A stretch of DNA of 64,000 nt from Oligoflexus tunisiensis. Lineage in GTDB: Bacteria; Bdellovibrionota_B; Oligoflexia; Oligoflexales; Oligoflexaceae. The stretch is from positions 6,539,346 to 6,603,345 of the forward strand of contig NZ_BDFO01000001.1 in NCBI RefSeq assembly GCF_001748245.1, written 5' to 3'. Below are positions 8,872 through 17,811 of the stretch, piece after piece. Numbering within the stretch: the stretch's first letter is position 1; each line of letters opens with the position of its first letter. The notes below the pieces were generated by a model. That model was not told the origin of the DNA, ran no database searches, and saw only the letters and a list, made by a program, of their open reading frames with translations. A program made the translations under genes and the position numbers.

Positions 8872-10219
8872 GCAGGCTGTTCTTGCCATCAATCAAGCCG
8901 TGCAGGGCATGTATGAGGCCTTTCCTTATCCGAATTACAGCCTCTTCATTCCCCTGCGCTGGCAGGAAGCTTATTCCAGCGGTTCGCTTTTTGCGCAAAG
9001 GCTCGTGCAGCAGAAAATGGGACAGACTGCCGTCAGCCCTGGGATCAGGCGTGTTCTGGTTGCCGGCTGCGGGGATGTTCAGGCGGCGATCATCGGCAAG
9101 TGGGAACCCCGAGCCCATCGCCTGGTGGGTGTGGATCTATCGCGCCCAAGTCTGCGCAAGGCTCGGCTTCGATCCTGGCTGATGCTCCGGCCCGTGGATT
9201 TTCGTCAGGTGAATCTTGAAAAGACGGCGGTCGACCTGGGAACGCCCTTCCTTCACATCGATGCCTACGGCATGCTCCATCATTTGGCCAATCCTTCGCA
9301 GGGACTTTCCAATTTGGGCCGGGCTCTCGCACCGGGCGGCACCATGCGCATCATGGTTTATAACAGTCGCGCCCGGAAGTGGCTGTTCGAGCTTTCCCGG
9401 GTTTTTGCACTGCTCGGTCTTTCCGCTTATCAGAGGACCGATCTTCAGGAAGCGGTCCAGCTCCTCAAACTTTTTCAAAAACATCTGCCCGCGCTTCAGG
9501 AACGACTCGAAGGGATGCAGGCGGTCATTCGGGAACCCGCAAGACTGGTGGATGCTTTTTTTCATGAGCGGGAAGCGCGCCTCGGTCTGGACTTCTGGCT
9601 CAGGGCCGTGGAGGATGCGGGGCTCGTGCCTTTGGGATTGATGGACCGCTATGCGGAGCTGGATGATCTCGCGAATCCCTTGCTCGATATGCCGGCTCAG
9701 GACGCGCTGCAGGCCCGCATCGATGATCTGCGTTTTGAAAACAATCTGGAGTTTTATCTTTATAAAAAGTCCGGCCCAACGGGGGAAGCCCTGATCAGCC
9801 CGGCTCCTCTGAGTCTCAGACGCAGCGGCCCGCCTCTGGCCTGGCAGCGTTATGCGGAAACAAAAAGTCTGGGCAGGCTTCAGCTCTGGAATCTCTGGCA
9901 GGCGTTTCTCACCCGGAATTTTCAGGGTCACAGTTCCTTTCTGGATCGCTGGGCTCGCCATGTGGAACCTCTGGCCTTGCAAAGGCTCAGTCGTCTCGGG
10001 GCTCTGTTTCCCGATCAGTTTCAAAGTCGGGAACTGCAAAAACTGCTGCATGCTCCCATGCAAAAGGCCATGGAAGCGCCCGCATTTCCTGAGGCGCGAC
10101 TGTTGCGTGATATTCCCGAACTGCAGCGACGGCTGGAACACATTCTGGTCGCAAGGAAGTTGCCGATGGCGCGACTGCCATTGATCAGCGAACGTCTGCG
10201 GCGTGCCCAGTGTCTTTAA
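8864..10219 (+). CDS. Class I SAM-dependent methyltransferase with long C-terminal extension
   Basis: The N-terminus carries YEAFPYPNYS, a motif seen ahead of the SAM domain in some TPR/SAM proteins. It is followed by VLVAGCGDVQ (motif I), GVDLSRPSLRKAR (acidic motif II) and DAYGMLHHLANP (motif IV). After residue 180 the protein is helical and not recognisable. The start codon lies inside the preceding binding-protein gene (8-bp overlap). At the 3' end its TAA overlaps the convergent trmD stop through the shared sequence TTAA. Substrate unknown. Confidence 0.7.
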   Translation: MSEQAVLAINQAVQGMYEAFPYPNYSLFIPLRWQEAYSSGSLFAQRLVQQKMGQTAVSPGIRRVLVAGCGDVQAAIIGKWEPRAHRLVGVDLSRPSLRKARLRSWLMLRPVDFRQVNLEKTAVDLGTPFLHIDAYGMLHHLANPSQGLSNLGRALAPGGTMRIMVYNSRARKWLFELSRVFALLGLSAYQRTDLQEAVQLLKLFQKHLPALQERLEGMQAVIREPARLVDAFFHEREARLGLDFWLRAVEDAGLVPLGLMDRYAELDDLANPLLDMPAQDALQARIDDLRFENNLEFYLYKKSGPTGEALISPAPLSLRRSGPPLAWQRYAETKSLGRLQLWNLWQAFLTRNFQGHSSFLDRWARHVEPLALQRLSRLGALFPDQFQSRELQKLLHAPMQKAMEAPAFPEARLLRDIPELQRRLEHILVARKLPMARLPLISERLRRAQCL

Positions 10220-10911
10220 TTTTTCGAAGGATTCTTTAAAAGATCAGGGCGGAGTTTTCTGGTCTTTTCCAAAGCCGCGGCTTCACGCCAGACTTTGATT
10301 TTCTGATGATCACCGGACAGGAGCACATCAGGAACCTTGTGGCCTTCATATTCGAGCGGCCTTGTATAAAGCGGATATTCCAGCATCCCCTGCATGCCGC
10401 TGCCGAAGGAATCGTCCGGTGCGCTGCGTTCGTTGCCCAGCACGCCCGGCACCTGCCGCAGGATGGAATCAGCGATCAAAAGACTCGGCAGCTCCCCACC
10501 GGACACAACAAAATCCCCGATGGAAACCTCATCGTCGATAAAGGCATCCACGAAGCGTTGATCGATGCCGGCAAAGCGTCCACAGATAAAGGTCAGATCC
10601 TCATCCAACGCCGCATAACGTTCGGCATCCTTTTGCGTCCAAAGGCGACCACTGGGACTCGTATAAATCACGCGGCCCGGTTTCGGAAGAGCGCGGACGG
10701 CAGCCGCCAAGGGTTCCACGCGCATCACCATACCGTCACCCCCTCCAAAGGGGCTGTCGTCGATCGACCCGTGTTTGTCGACCGCATGGGTGCGCAGGTT
10801 GATGGAATGCAGCTGAATATTCAAACGTGTGGCGGCTTTGAAAACACCGAATCGAAAGTAGGCTTCGATAAACTGCGGATGAATGCTGATGAAGGAGAGG
10901 TTGCGACTCAC
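10216..10911 (-). CDS. trmD: tRNA (guanine-N1-)-methyltransferase TrmD
   Basis: Methylates G37 of tRNAs with a G at position 36, preventing +1 frameshifting. SPOUT-fold hallmarks are visible: FGGGDGMVMRVEPL near residue 55, TSPSGRLWTQ, the knot segment ICGRFAGIDQRF, and IGDFVVSGGELP. Length (231 aa) is normal. Its ATG overlaps the rimM stop by 4 bp, so the two are translationally coupled. The usual downstream partner rplS is absent here. Confidence 0.97.
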   Translation of the reverse strand: MSRNLSFISIHPQFIEAYFRFGVFKAATRLNIQLHSINLRTHAVDKHGSIDDSPFGGGDGMVMRVEPLAAAVRALPKPGRVIYTSPSGRLWTQKDAERYAALDEDLTFICGRFAGIDQRFVDAFIDDEVSIGDFVVSGGELPSLLIADSILRQVPGVLGNERSAPDDSFGSGMQGMLEYPLYTRPLEYEGHKVPDVLLSGDHQKIKVWREAAALEKTRKLRPDLLKNPSKN

Positions 10912-11438
10912 GCTTGATTCCAGGTTTCCGCGAAGGTTTCCGCCGGCACAGTCAGGTGCAATGCGGGGGAATCGCTTTGGAAATTCATGTCGAAATAAGC
11001 CGAGACAAAGGGCACTTCAATCCATCGCCCATCATCGGCATCAATGCGCACGACATCGCTGGCTCCGAAATTCCCCACGGCCGTAATGCGACCGAGGCGC
11101 TGCCCTTCTGCATCCAGCACGGCCTTGCCGACCAGATCCGACCAAAGATATTCGGATTCCTCTTCCAAGGGCACAAGCGCGCGATCACACCAGATCGGCT
11201 GCATCTTGAGCGACTCGGCGGCTTCACGGCTGGTCACTTCACGGCATTGAATCACGGGACGGCCGCCCGAGCGATGGGTTTCCACCACGGTCAGGGCTCT
11301 GGCCTTGTCCGGATCCGAGCCCACCACGATGCGATCCAAACCTTCCGGCAGATCCTCATCGCGCTGAGCAACAAAAAAAGCACCGCGGAGGCCTTGAGCC
11401 TTTCCCACGATGCCGATTTGAAGCCAGGCGTTCTTCAC
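10908..11438 (-). CDS. rimM: 16S rRNA processing protein RimM
   Basis: Assembly factor of the 30S subunit that binds S19 and helps mature the head region. The N-terminal barrel begins IGIVGKAQGLRGAFFV, and the C-terminal PRC-barrel shows YLWSDLVGKAVLDAEGQRLGRI and WIEVPFV. The 176-aa length is normal. It lies 6 bp downstream of rpsP and overlaps trmD by 4 bp, the classic rpsP-rimM-trmD order. Confidence 0.95.
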   Translation of the reverse strand: MKNAWLQIGIVGKAQGLRGAFFVAQRDEDLPEGLDRIVVGSDPDKARALTVVETHRSGGRPVIQCREVTSREAAESLKMQPIWCDRALVPLEEESEYLWSDLVGKAVLDAEGQRLGRITAVGNFGASDVVRIDADDGRWIEVPFVSAYFDMNFQSDSPALHLTVPAETFAETWNQA

Positions 11439-11444
11439 GCTAAC

Positions 11445-11714
11445 TTAGGCTTGCTTATGAGTCTTGGCGCGCTCAAGAACGATCTTCTTTTGGCGCAGAA
11501 TATTGGCAACAGCCTCGGAAACGTTGGCTCCGCGACCATACCAGTAGGACAGACGCTCGGTGTTCACTTCCATAATGGAAGGCTCACGCGTTGGATCGTA
11601 GTAGCCCAGTTTTTCAATGAAGCGACCATCGCGAGCATTGCGCGAATCCGTGGCAACGATATGGTAAAAGGGACGATGTTTGGCGCCGTGTCGCTGTAAA
11701 CGTAAGGTCAGCAT
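11445..11714 (-). CDS. rpsP: 30S ribosomal protein S16
   Basis: Small ribosomal protein that stabilises the 5' domain of 16S rRNA. The start at 11714 gives MLTLRLQRHGAKHRPFY, the family N-terminus, with GGAG about 5 nt upstream; the frame is open to 11750 but those residues are not part of S16. GRFIEKLGYYDP and the C-terminal helix (VANILRQKKIVLE) are as expected. Length 89 aa. First gene of the rpsP-rimM-trmD cluster. Confidence 0.97.
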   Translation of the reverse strand: MLTLRLQRHGAKHRPFYHIVATDSRNARDGRFIEKLGYYDPTREPSIMEVNTERLSYWYGRGANVSEAVANILRQKKIVLERAKTHKQA

Positions 11715-11953
11715 TCCTACTCCATTCTCCGATGAGCTTAATTCCTGCACAGGCCGATTGGAGACATCGAGCCGTGTCTTCGTTTAAGGAAACTTGCTAT
11801 AACAAAGATCGGCGGGACTTTCCAGAGCAAATTTCCATGCTTCGTGCCGCGCAGACGTCAGAACGGCGTTTGACTGGGGTTGCGGCCGCCGGGAGTCCGC
11901 CAGAGACTACGGGAAAGCGTCGCGGGTTCGTCCGATTCGACAGATGGACGCTT

Positions 11954-12087
11954 CCTAAACCGACAGTTCCGACATATGGCACCCGCCCTAAACCGACAGT
12001 TCCGACATATGGCACCCGCCCTAAACCGACAGTTCCGACATATGGCACCCGCCCTAAACCGTCAGATTTCCGACATATGGCACCCTC
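11954..12087. repeat. 33-bp tandem repeat array, about four units
   Basis: Three near-identical 33-bp units, each containing CCGACAGTTCCGACATATGG followed by a GGCACCCGCCCTAAA-type linker, plus a fourth diverged unit that reads CGTCAGATTTCCGACATATG. Each unit has the palindrome CATATG. The array fills most of the gene-free stretch 11715-12140 between rpsP and the MBL-fold gene. The rest of that stretch holds only what must be the rpsP promoter/leader region, which I could not define. No transposase is nearby; repeated end-binding sites of an IS21-like element or a multi-site regulator are possible explanations, both inferred. Confidence 0.85.
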
Positions 12088-12140
12088 CTGGCCATTTTGA
12101 TAAGATGGAATTCAGTGAACTTTCATTGTCGGGGAAATCC

Positions 12141-13160
12141 GTGAAGCTACGCATGTGGGGTACCCGCGGTTCATTGCCGCGCGCGATTACCCATGACACT
12201 TTTGTGAATCTTGTCGATGTCTACGCCAAACGCGCAGAGAAGGCCGGCTTGAGCACCATCAGCGAGTTCCGTAACGCGCTGCGCGATGGTGATCTGGGGC
12301 ATCCTCTGGTGTACGGCGGCAACACCTCGTGCAATGAAATCATCTATAAAAATCATCGATTCTTCGTCGATATGGGAACCGGTTTCGCCGATTCCTCAGC
12401 GGAGGTGATGGCCCAGGGCCGAACGGAATTCACCGTGTTTCTGACCCATCTCCATTGGGATCACATCATGGGTCTGCCGTTTTTTGTGCCGATCTATATT
12501 CCAGGCACCAAACTCATTATCTACCACGTGCATCCCCACGCGCCGGAGTTCATCAAGATTCAGTTCAACGGCATCAATTTTCCCGTCAAATGGGAGGAAT
12601 TGGGCGCAACTGTGGAATTCCGGAAAATCAAAATCTACGAGCAGGTCACCTTCGATGATATGACCGTGGCTCCCATGGCTCTGGACCATCCCGGCGGCTC
12701 GTTTGGTTATCGCTTCGATGCCGGCGGCTGCTCGCTTTTGCTCGGAGTCGATGGAGAATATAAACGCCTCACGCCCGAAGCTCTTGGCAAGGATCTGCCG
12801 TTCTATCAGGACCTGGATCTGCTGGTTTTTGATGGTCAATTTGAGATGGATGAACTGGCCAGCCGCTACGATTGGGGGCACTGCTCGCCTCCCATTGGCG
12901 TGGATCTGGCCATGCGTGAAGGCATTCGCAACATCATCATGACCCATCATGATCCACGCGCCAGTGAAGCCAAGGAAGAGCGCATGCTGCAGCAGGCGCT
13001 GAATCACTGTCAGAAACAGATGGAATTTCATAAGGACCTTTGGGTCAGCCTCGGCCAGCCGGAAGGACCTCGCATCCAACTGGCCTATGATGGTCTGGAA
13101 TTCGATCTGACCCGATTGACTCCGCGGCATCAGCTGCCGAAATACCGCAAATCCCCCTGA
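12141..13160 (+). CDS. MBL-fold metallohydrolase
   Basis: Metallo-beta-lactamase-fold hydrolase. It opens with WGTRGSLP, the usual start of this subfamily, and has the metal motif THLHWDH near residue 105; DHPGGSFGYR, DGQF and THHDPRA supply later ligands. I prefer the GTG at 12141 (GGGGA 5 nt upstream), because family members begin 3-5 residues before WGTRGS; an ATG at 12105 is in frame but has no clear ribosome site. The frame continues upstream through the 33-bp repeats, which is not coding in my view. Possible cyclic-nucleotide phosphodiesterase or RNase Z-like activity; substrate unknown. Confidence 0.8.
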   Translation: MKLRMWGTRGSLPRAITHDTFVNLVDVYAKRAEKAGLSTISEFRNALRDGDLGHPLVYGGNTSCNEIIYKNHRFFVDMGTGFADSSAEVMAQGRTEFTVFLTHLHWDHIMGLPFFVPIYIPGTKLIIYHVHPHAPEFIKIQFNGINFPVKWEELGATVEFRKIKIYEQVTFDDMTVAPMALDHPGGSFGYRFDAGGCSLLLGVDGEYKRLTPEALGKDLPFYQDLDLLVFDGQFEMDELASRYDWGHCSPPIGVDLAMREGIRNIIMTHHDPRASEAKEERMLQQALNHCQKQMEFHKDLWVSLGQPEGPRIQLAYDGLEFDLTRLTPRHQLPKYRKSP

Positions 13161-13180
13161 AAAAATGCATGAGACGCAGA

Positions 13181-13224
13181 AGACAAGCTGATTTCCGCAC
13201 GGGGAATCAGCTTTCTGTCTTTTG
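13181..13224 (+). terminator. Rho-independent terminator after the MBL-fold gene
   Basis: AGACAAGCTGATTTCC, a GCAC loop, then GGGGAATCAGCT and TGTCT form a long hairpin followed by TTTT. It lies 20 bp after the MBL-fold stop. Confidence 0.75.
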
Positions 13225-13319
13225 AGTCCTTGATTCGCCCCTCCAAGCTTGACAGAAGAAGGCCTTCCTGGAGATGATGCGTGGAGTCGGATTTTCCCCC
13301 TTCAACGAGAGATCATCAC

Positions 13320-14729
13320 GTGTTTAGAAAATTCTTACTTTTTACCAGTTTCCTGCTGACCCTTGCGTCGCAGAACGGATACGCCGATATCGGTTTGGAA
13401 TCAGCGAAGGCCGTTTTACAGCGCGGGAGTTATACCAAGGTCACCGTAACCTTCTCGCTGAACAATATTTCGCCTCAGGACCTGACGACCTACGAGATGG
13501 GCAGTGCCGATACGGATTCCGGCATCCGTTCCCTGACGAAGTATCTGGATATTTGTGTGGCTGAAGAAGCGGGAAAGAAGTGCACCGCGGGTCCCTCGAT
13601 TCTCAAAGTACGTTATCTTACCAATTCAGAATTCGACACCACACCCATCACAGAGCTGAGCAATGAATATACGGCCAGCTTTCCCAACGGCAGTCCTCTC
13701 TTCGAGATTCCTGTCAACGATATCACCCAAACCTTTCGCAATCTGCACGTGACGATCGAGCTGACGGCCCCGGCGTCGAAGCCCTTTTCAACGGATAATA
13801 CCTTTATCCTCGTGCGACTTCTCCCTGGAACCAACACCAGCTCGACGGATTATAAGGATGCGGAAATCAAGCCCAAGCTGGCAGTTGCCGCCAATGATGT
13901 GATCGAATCCTTCGAAGTGCGTCCCTCCAAGGGAACCATCACAGCGATCTGGAATCAGGATGAACAGCTGAATCTTGCCGACGGCTCCATGGCGCCACCT
14001 GATGGCGCGATTGCCTTCGTCGTGGATGAGGCTCGCTGGAATATCCTGAACCTTCCTTTAAACACCTACAATGAAGCCGACCCGGGCGCAGAAACCAAAC
14101 TCAACAATGCCTGTCAAATCGTGCGGCAAAGCGAGACGGCGTGTGAGGTGGACTGCCCGGGAGCGACAGGCGCTGACTCTTATTACATGAAAGCCGCTGA
14201 TGTCACGGCAGCCGGGTTCAACGTGATCACAGCAGGAAATACCGGCAACATTTCCATCACCGACCTCAACAATGAAACCACCTATGCCCTGGTTCTGCAG
14301 GCCCAGCCCGATGGATTGCAGAGGCGCTGTCTCATCGCCAAGCCATCCGATGCGATCATGCTCAGTGAACTGGGCGGTGGACCGGCACCCAAGATCAAAG
14401 ACCCGCGCTGCTTTATTGCAACCGCAGCCTACGGCTCGCCTTTGGATCCTCATCTGAATACCCTGCGCTGGTTCCGCGATCACGTCCTTATGGTGACCGG
14501 CTTCGGTCGGGAGTTGGTTCAACTTTATTACAGCCTCAGTCCTCCGCTGGCGGATTTTATCGCGGCTCATCCGGCGTTGCGGACCGCCACGCGTGGTGCT
14601 CTCTGGCTGCCGGTGATCATCATCGAATCCTGGCGTGAACGTCCTTCGCTCATGCTGACTCTTTCAGCCATGGCGGCCACGTTCCTGCTCCTGTTTCTTC
14701 GTCGTCGTTCCCTAAGAGCGTCGTTTTAA
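13320..14729 (+). CDS. Exported CFI-box C-terminal domain protein
   Basis: A GTG start at 13320 (GAGAG 8 nt upstream) gives a clean signal peptide cut near NGYA-DIG. An earlier in-frame GTG at 13281 would bury the signal peptide. Residues 20-200 look like an all-beta adhesin-like region and residues 200-360 like a fibronectin-type segment. The C-terminus has CFIATAAYGS followed by a helical stretch and a final hydrophobic segment with RRR. This tail is the CFI-box C-terminal sorting-like module described for several Gram-negative groups. Function unknown; probably anchored at the cell envelope. Confidence 0.7.
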   Translation: MFRKFLLFTSFLLTLASQNGYADIGLESAKAVLQRGSYTKVTVTFSLNNISPQDLTTYEMGSADTDSGIRSLTKYLDICVAEEAGKKCTAGPSILKVRYLTNSEFDTTPITELSNEYTASFPNGSPLFEIPVNDITQTFRNLHVTIELTAPASKPFSTDNTFILVRLLPGTNTSSTDYKDAEIKPKLAVAANDVIESFEVRPSKGTITAIWNQDEQLNLADGSMAPPDGAIAFVVDEARWNILNLPLNTYNEADPGAETKLNNACQIVRQSETACEVDCPGATGADSYYMKAADVTAAGFNVITAGNTGNISITDLNNETTYALVLQAQPDGLQRRCLIAKPSDAIMLSELGGGPAPKIKDPRCFIATAAYGSPLDPHLNTLRWFRDHVLMVTGFGRELVQLYYSLSPPLADFIAAHPALRTATRGALWLPVIIIESWRERPSLMLTLSAMAATFLLLFLRRRSLRASF

Positions 14730-14760
14730 ATTATTTCCCAGAATGTATCGGAAAAGTTCT

Positions 14761-17373
14761 ATGAAAGCCGAAGCACCACAAGCTGTATTATTAAAAGATT
14801 ATAGGCCGCCCTCCTACTGGGTGAAGAGTGTAAAACTCACAATCGACCTGGACCCTGATAAGACTGTGGTGCGTTCCGCCATCCGCTATCAGCATAATCC
14901 TGGGCAGCCGCACTCTCTGCGTTTGGAAGGTTCTGAACTCACTCTGGTCGAGACCTTTCTTGACAAAAAACCACTGGATGTGAAGACTCTCGACTCCAGT
15001 CCTCAGCATCTGGAATTCTCCAGCCTGCCGGATGAATTCGAGCTGGAGCTGGTCACGCATATCAATCCACGCGAGAACCTGGCTTATGAAGGGCTGTATC
15101 TCTCGCGCAATAATTACTATACGCAGTGTGAACCCGAAGGTTTTCGGCGCATCACCTATTTCCTCGATCGCCCGGATGTCATGACCGAATATGTCACGAC
15201 CATCCGGGGTTCCAAGGAGCACTGCCCGGTGCTGCTTTCGAATGGCAACCTGATCGATCAAGGCCCGCTGCCGGACGGCCGACACTATGCGGTGTGGCAT
15301 GATCCCTTTCCCAAGCCTTCCTATCTTTTCGCTTTGGTCGCCGGCAAACTGAGCCGCGCCAGCGCAGATTTCACAACGCAATCCGGTCGCAAGGTGGATA
15401 TTCATCTTTATGTGGAGGAAGTGAATCTTCCGAAAACGCCGTTTGCCCTGGATGCCATCAAGCGGGCCATGGCCTGGGATGAGAAGGTTTATGGTCTGGA
15501 ATATGACCTCGATCTTTTCATGGTGGTGGCGGTCAGCGACTTCAACATGGGCGCGATGGAAAACAAGGGCCTGAATATCTTCAATTCGAAGTACATCCTG
15601 GCCAGCACCGAAACCGCCACGGACGAGGATTTCGAGAAGATCCTGGGTGTCGTGGGGCACGAGTATTTCCACAACTGGACCGGCAACCGCGTAACGCTGC
15701 GGGATTGGTTTCAGTTGAGTCTCAAGGAAGGTCTCACCGTTTTCCGTGACCAGGAATTTTCATCGGATGAAGGCTCACGCGCGGTCAAACGCGTGACCGA
15801 TGTAAGGCTTCTGCGTGAGCAACAGTTTCCGGAGGATGGGGGACCGATGGCCCATCCCGTGCGTCCGGAGAGTTATATCGAGATCAATAACTTCTATACC
15901 CCGACGGTGTATCATAAAGGGGCGGAAGTGATTCGCATGCTCCATACGATCATCGGCGCGGACGTTTATCGCCGGACCATGGATCGTTACTTCGCGAAGT
16001 TCGATGGCCAGGCGGTCACTGTTGAGGATTTCCTGGCTGTGGTCGAGGAGGTTTCGGGACAGAGCATGAGCCAGTTCAAACTCTGGTATCAACAGGCCGG
16101 CACGCCTCAGGTGGATGTGCAGCGGCGTTACGATGCCGCCAGCCGCAGTCTGACCCTGACGGTGCAGCAGACTCTGCCGACCACGCCGGAGCAGAGTTCG
16201 AAAAAACCCCAGCTGATTCCCCTGCGTCTGGCCTTCCTGGGCGCCAGCGGCAAGGCGCTGGAAACCACCTACCTGGGGCGCAAGGCGCATGAACATCTGG
16301 TTCTGCTGGATCAAATGCGACAGGAGTTTGTGTTTCAGGATGTGAGCGAGCAGCCGATTCCTTCCCTTCTGCGCGGTTTTTCGGCACCCGTGATCCTGGA
16401 TGCTCATTTGGATCGGGCGGAACTCCATATCCTGCTGCGGGCGGATACGGACGCGTTCAATCGCTATGAAGCCGGACAAACGCTGGCTCTTCAAACCATT
16501 CTGGGCAAGGCCAAAGGCACGATACAGGCCCTGGATGCGGAGTATGTCGCGGCCTTCCGTGCGCTTTTGAATGATTCGGACGTGGATCCGCGGCTGGTGG
16601 CGATGTCGATCCAGGCGCCGACGACCGACTATATCATCAACCGCGAAGAGAACGCGGACATGGAAGCCGTCTTCCAGGCCCGCAGCTGGCTCCTGCAGCA
16701 ACTTGCAGAACAGTGTGCCGTGGAGCTTCTGGCCTGCTATAATAGGACGCGGGAGATCAGCTATAAAACCGGCAAGGAGGCGATCGGTCGTCGCGATCTG
16801 AATAATGCGTGCCTGCAACTGATGGCCGCTTATCCGACTGAAACGACTCTGAAGTTGATTCACGAGCACTACCGGACGGCCACGAACATGACCGACAGCT
16901 TTGGAGCCTTGAGTGCCCTGGTGCACCTCAAAACACCGCTTCGGGAGGCGACGCTTCAGGACTTTTATAGCCGCTGGAAAGGGGATGCCCTGGTCATTGA
17001 TAAATGGTTCCAGGTGCAATCGAGTTCCCAGCATCCGGATGTTCTGCAGCATGTCAAAGACTTGCTCGCGCATCCGGATTTCGATATCCACAATCCCAAC
17101 CGGATTTATTCGGTGTTCCGGCATTTCACCAAGGGCAATCCCTACGGCTTCCATCATCGAAGCGGCGCAGGGTATGCGCTTGTCGCAGACTACATTCTGC
17201 GGATCGATGCCACGAACCCGCAGGTGGCCGCGGTGCTGGCGACCGTGCTGAGTCGCTTCAGGAAGTTTGATAGCTCGCGTCAGGGCCAGATTCGGCAGCA
17301 TCTTGAAAGGATTGCGGCGAAGGACGGCCTGTCACGGGATGTGTTCGAGATCGTTTCCAAGTCGCTCGCGTAA
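14761..17373 (+). CDS. pepN: Aminopeptidase N (M1 family)
   Basis: Zinc aminopeptidase removing N-terminal residues from peptides. It contains the GAMEN motif (MGAMENKGLNIFN), HEYFHNWTGNR (HExxH plus the more distal Glu in LKEGLTVFRD) and the long C-terminal helical domains of the E. coli PepN type. The frame opens at 14743, but the ATG at 14761 has GGAAAAG about 5-9 nt upstream and gives the same distance to the DYRPPSY motif as in E. coli PepN. Length 870 aa is normal. A small lipoprotein gene follows 30 bp later. Confidence 0.95.
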   Translation: MKAEAPQAVLLKDYRPPSYWVKSVKLTIDLDPDKTVVRSAIRYQHNPGQPHSLRLEGSELTLVETFLDKKPLDVKTLDSSPQHLEFSSLPDEFELELVTHINPRENLAYEGLYLSRNNYYTQCEPEGFRRITYFLDRPDVMTEYVTTIRGSKEHCPVLLSNGNLIDQGPLPDGRHYAVWHDPFPKPSYLFALVAGKLSRASADFTTQSGRKVDIHLYVEEVNLPKTPFALDAIKRAMAWDEKVYGLEYDLDLFMVVAVSDFNMGAMENKGLNIFNSKYILASTETATDEDFEKILGVVGHEYFHNWTGNRVTLRDWFQLSLKEGLTVFRDQEFSSDEGSRAVKRVTDVRLLREQQFPEDGGPMAHPVRPESYIEINNFYTPTVYHKGAEVIRMLHTIIGADVYRRTMDRYFAKFDGQAVTVEDFLAVVEEVSGQSMSQFKLWYQQAGTPQVDVQRRYDAASRSLTLTVQQTLPTTPEQSSKKPQLIPLRLAFLGASGKALETTYLGRKAHEHLVLLDQMRQEFVFQDVSEQPIPSLLRGFSAPVILDAHLDRAELHILLRADTDAFNRYEAGQTLALQTILGKAKGTIQALDAEYVAAFRALLNDSDVDPRLVAMSIQAPTTDYIINREENADMEAVFQARSWLLQQLAEQCAVELLACYNRTREISYKTGKEAIGRRDLNNACLQLMAAYPTETTLKLIHEHYRTATNMTDSFGALSALVHLKTPLREATLQDFYSRWKGDALVIDKWFQVQSSSQHPDVLQHVKDLLAHPDFDIHNPNRIYSVFRHFTKGNPYGFHHRSGAGYALVADYILRIDATNPQVAAVLATVLSRFRKFDSSRQGQIRQHLERIAAKDGLSRDVFEIVSKSLA

Positions 17374-17403
17374 TAGGACTGAACTTGCAAAAGGATGTCA
17401 AAC

Positions 17404-17811
17404 ATGCTGCGTTTTCGGACTGGTTTTCTCGTCTGCCTGCTGATGATGGGCTGCCAACCGCTGTACAAGGCGGAGCGGAATTATCAGGTTTATGAAAAGG
17501 ATCAGGAATTCTTCCAGCCGCTGATGAATGAGAAGGACGAAGGCTCACGGATTGTGCTGGAGGATCAAAGCTATCCGATTGAACTGCAGCTGTATAAGGA
17601 CGGGCGCTTTCATTACCATCTGAAGCGCCTGGGCGACGGCTGGGGTACCTGGTCCTATCAAAAGGGCTTTTTGCAGCTCTATGCTGAGCGCAAACTCTTT
17701 GTGATGAACTTTGAGATCCATGGCATCGAGCAGGATGGGGAGGCGTTGAGTCTGGAGTTCTCCGACCGCTTCGGCCCCAAGTTCCTGCGCCTGCAAAAGT
17801 CCCTGCGCTGA
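17404..17811 (+). CDS. Small lipoprotein of unknown function
   Basis: A short exported protein with a lipobox (LMMGC) after an N-terminal RFR and a hydrophobic stretch. The remainder (about 115 aa) is a charged, probably beta-rich domain with Tyr/Phe-rich segments (YPIELQLYKDGRF). I chose the ATG at 17404 because AAAGGA is 8 nt upstream; the ATG at 17395 is too close to that site. It follows pepN closely and ends back-to-back with the convergent reductase gene. Not recognised. Confidence 0.6.
   Translation: MLRFRTGFLVCLLMMGCQPLYKAERNYQVYEKDQEFFQPLMNEKDEGSRIVLEDQSYPIELQLYKDGRFHYHLKRLGDGWGTWSYQKGFLQLYAERKLFVMNFEIHGIEQDGEALSLEFSDRFGPKFLRLQKSLR

Noticed and set aside
11954..12087. CRISPR array
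   Set aside because: Units are contiguous with no variable spacers.
11732..12100. Plus-strand ORF through the 33-bp repeats
   Set aside because: Its protein is mostly the translated tandem repeat, with no ribosome site or family.
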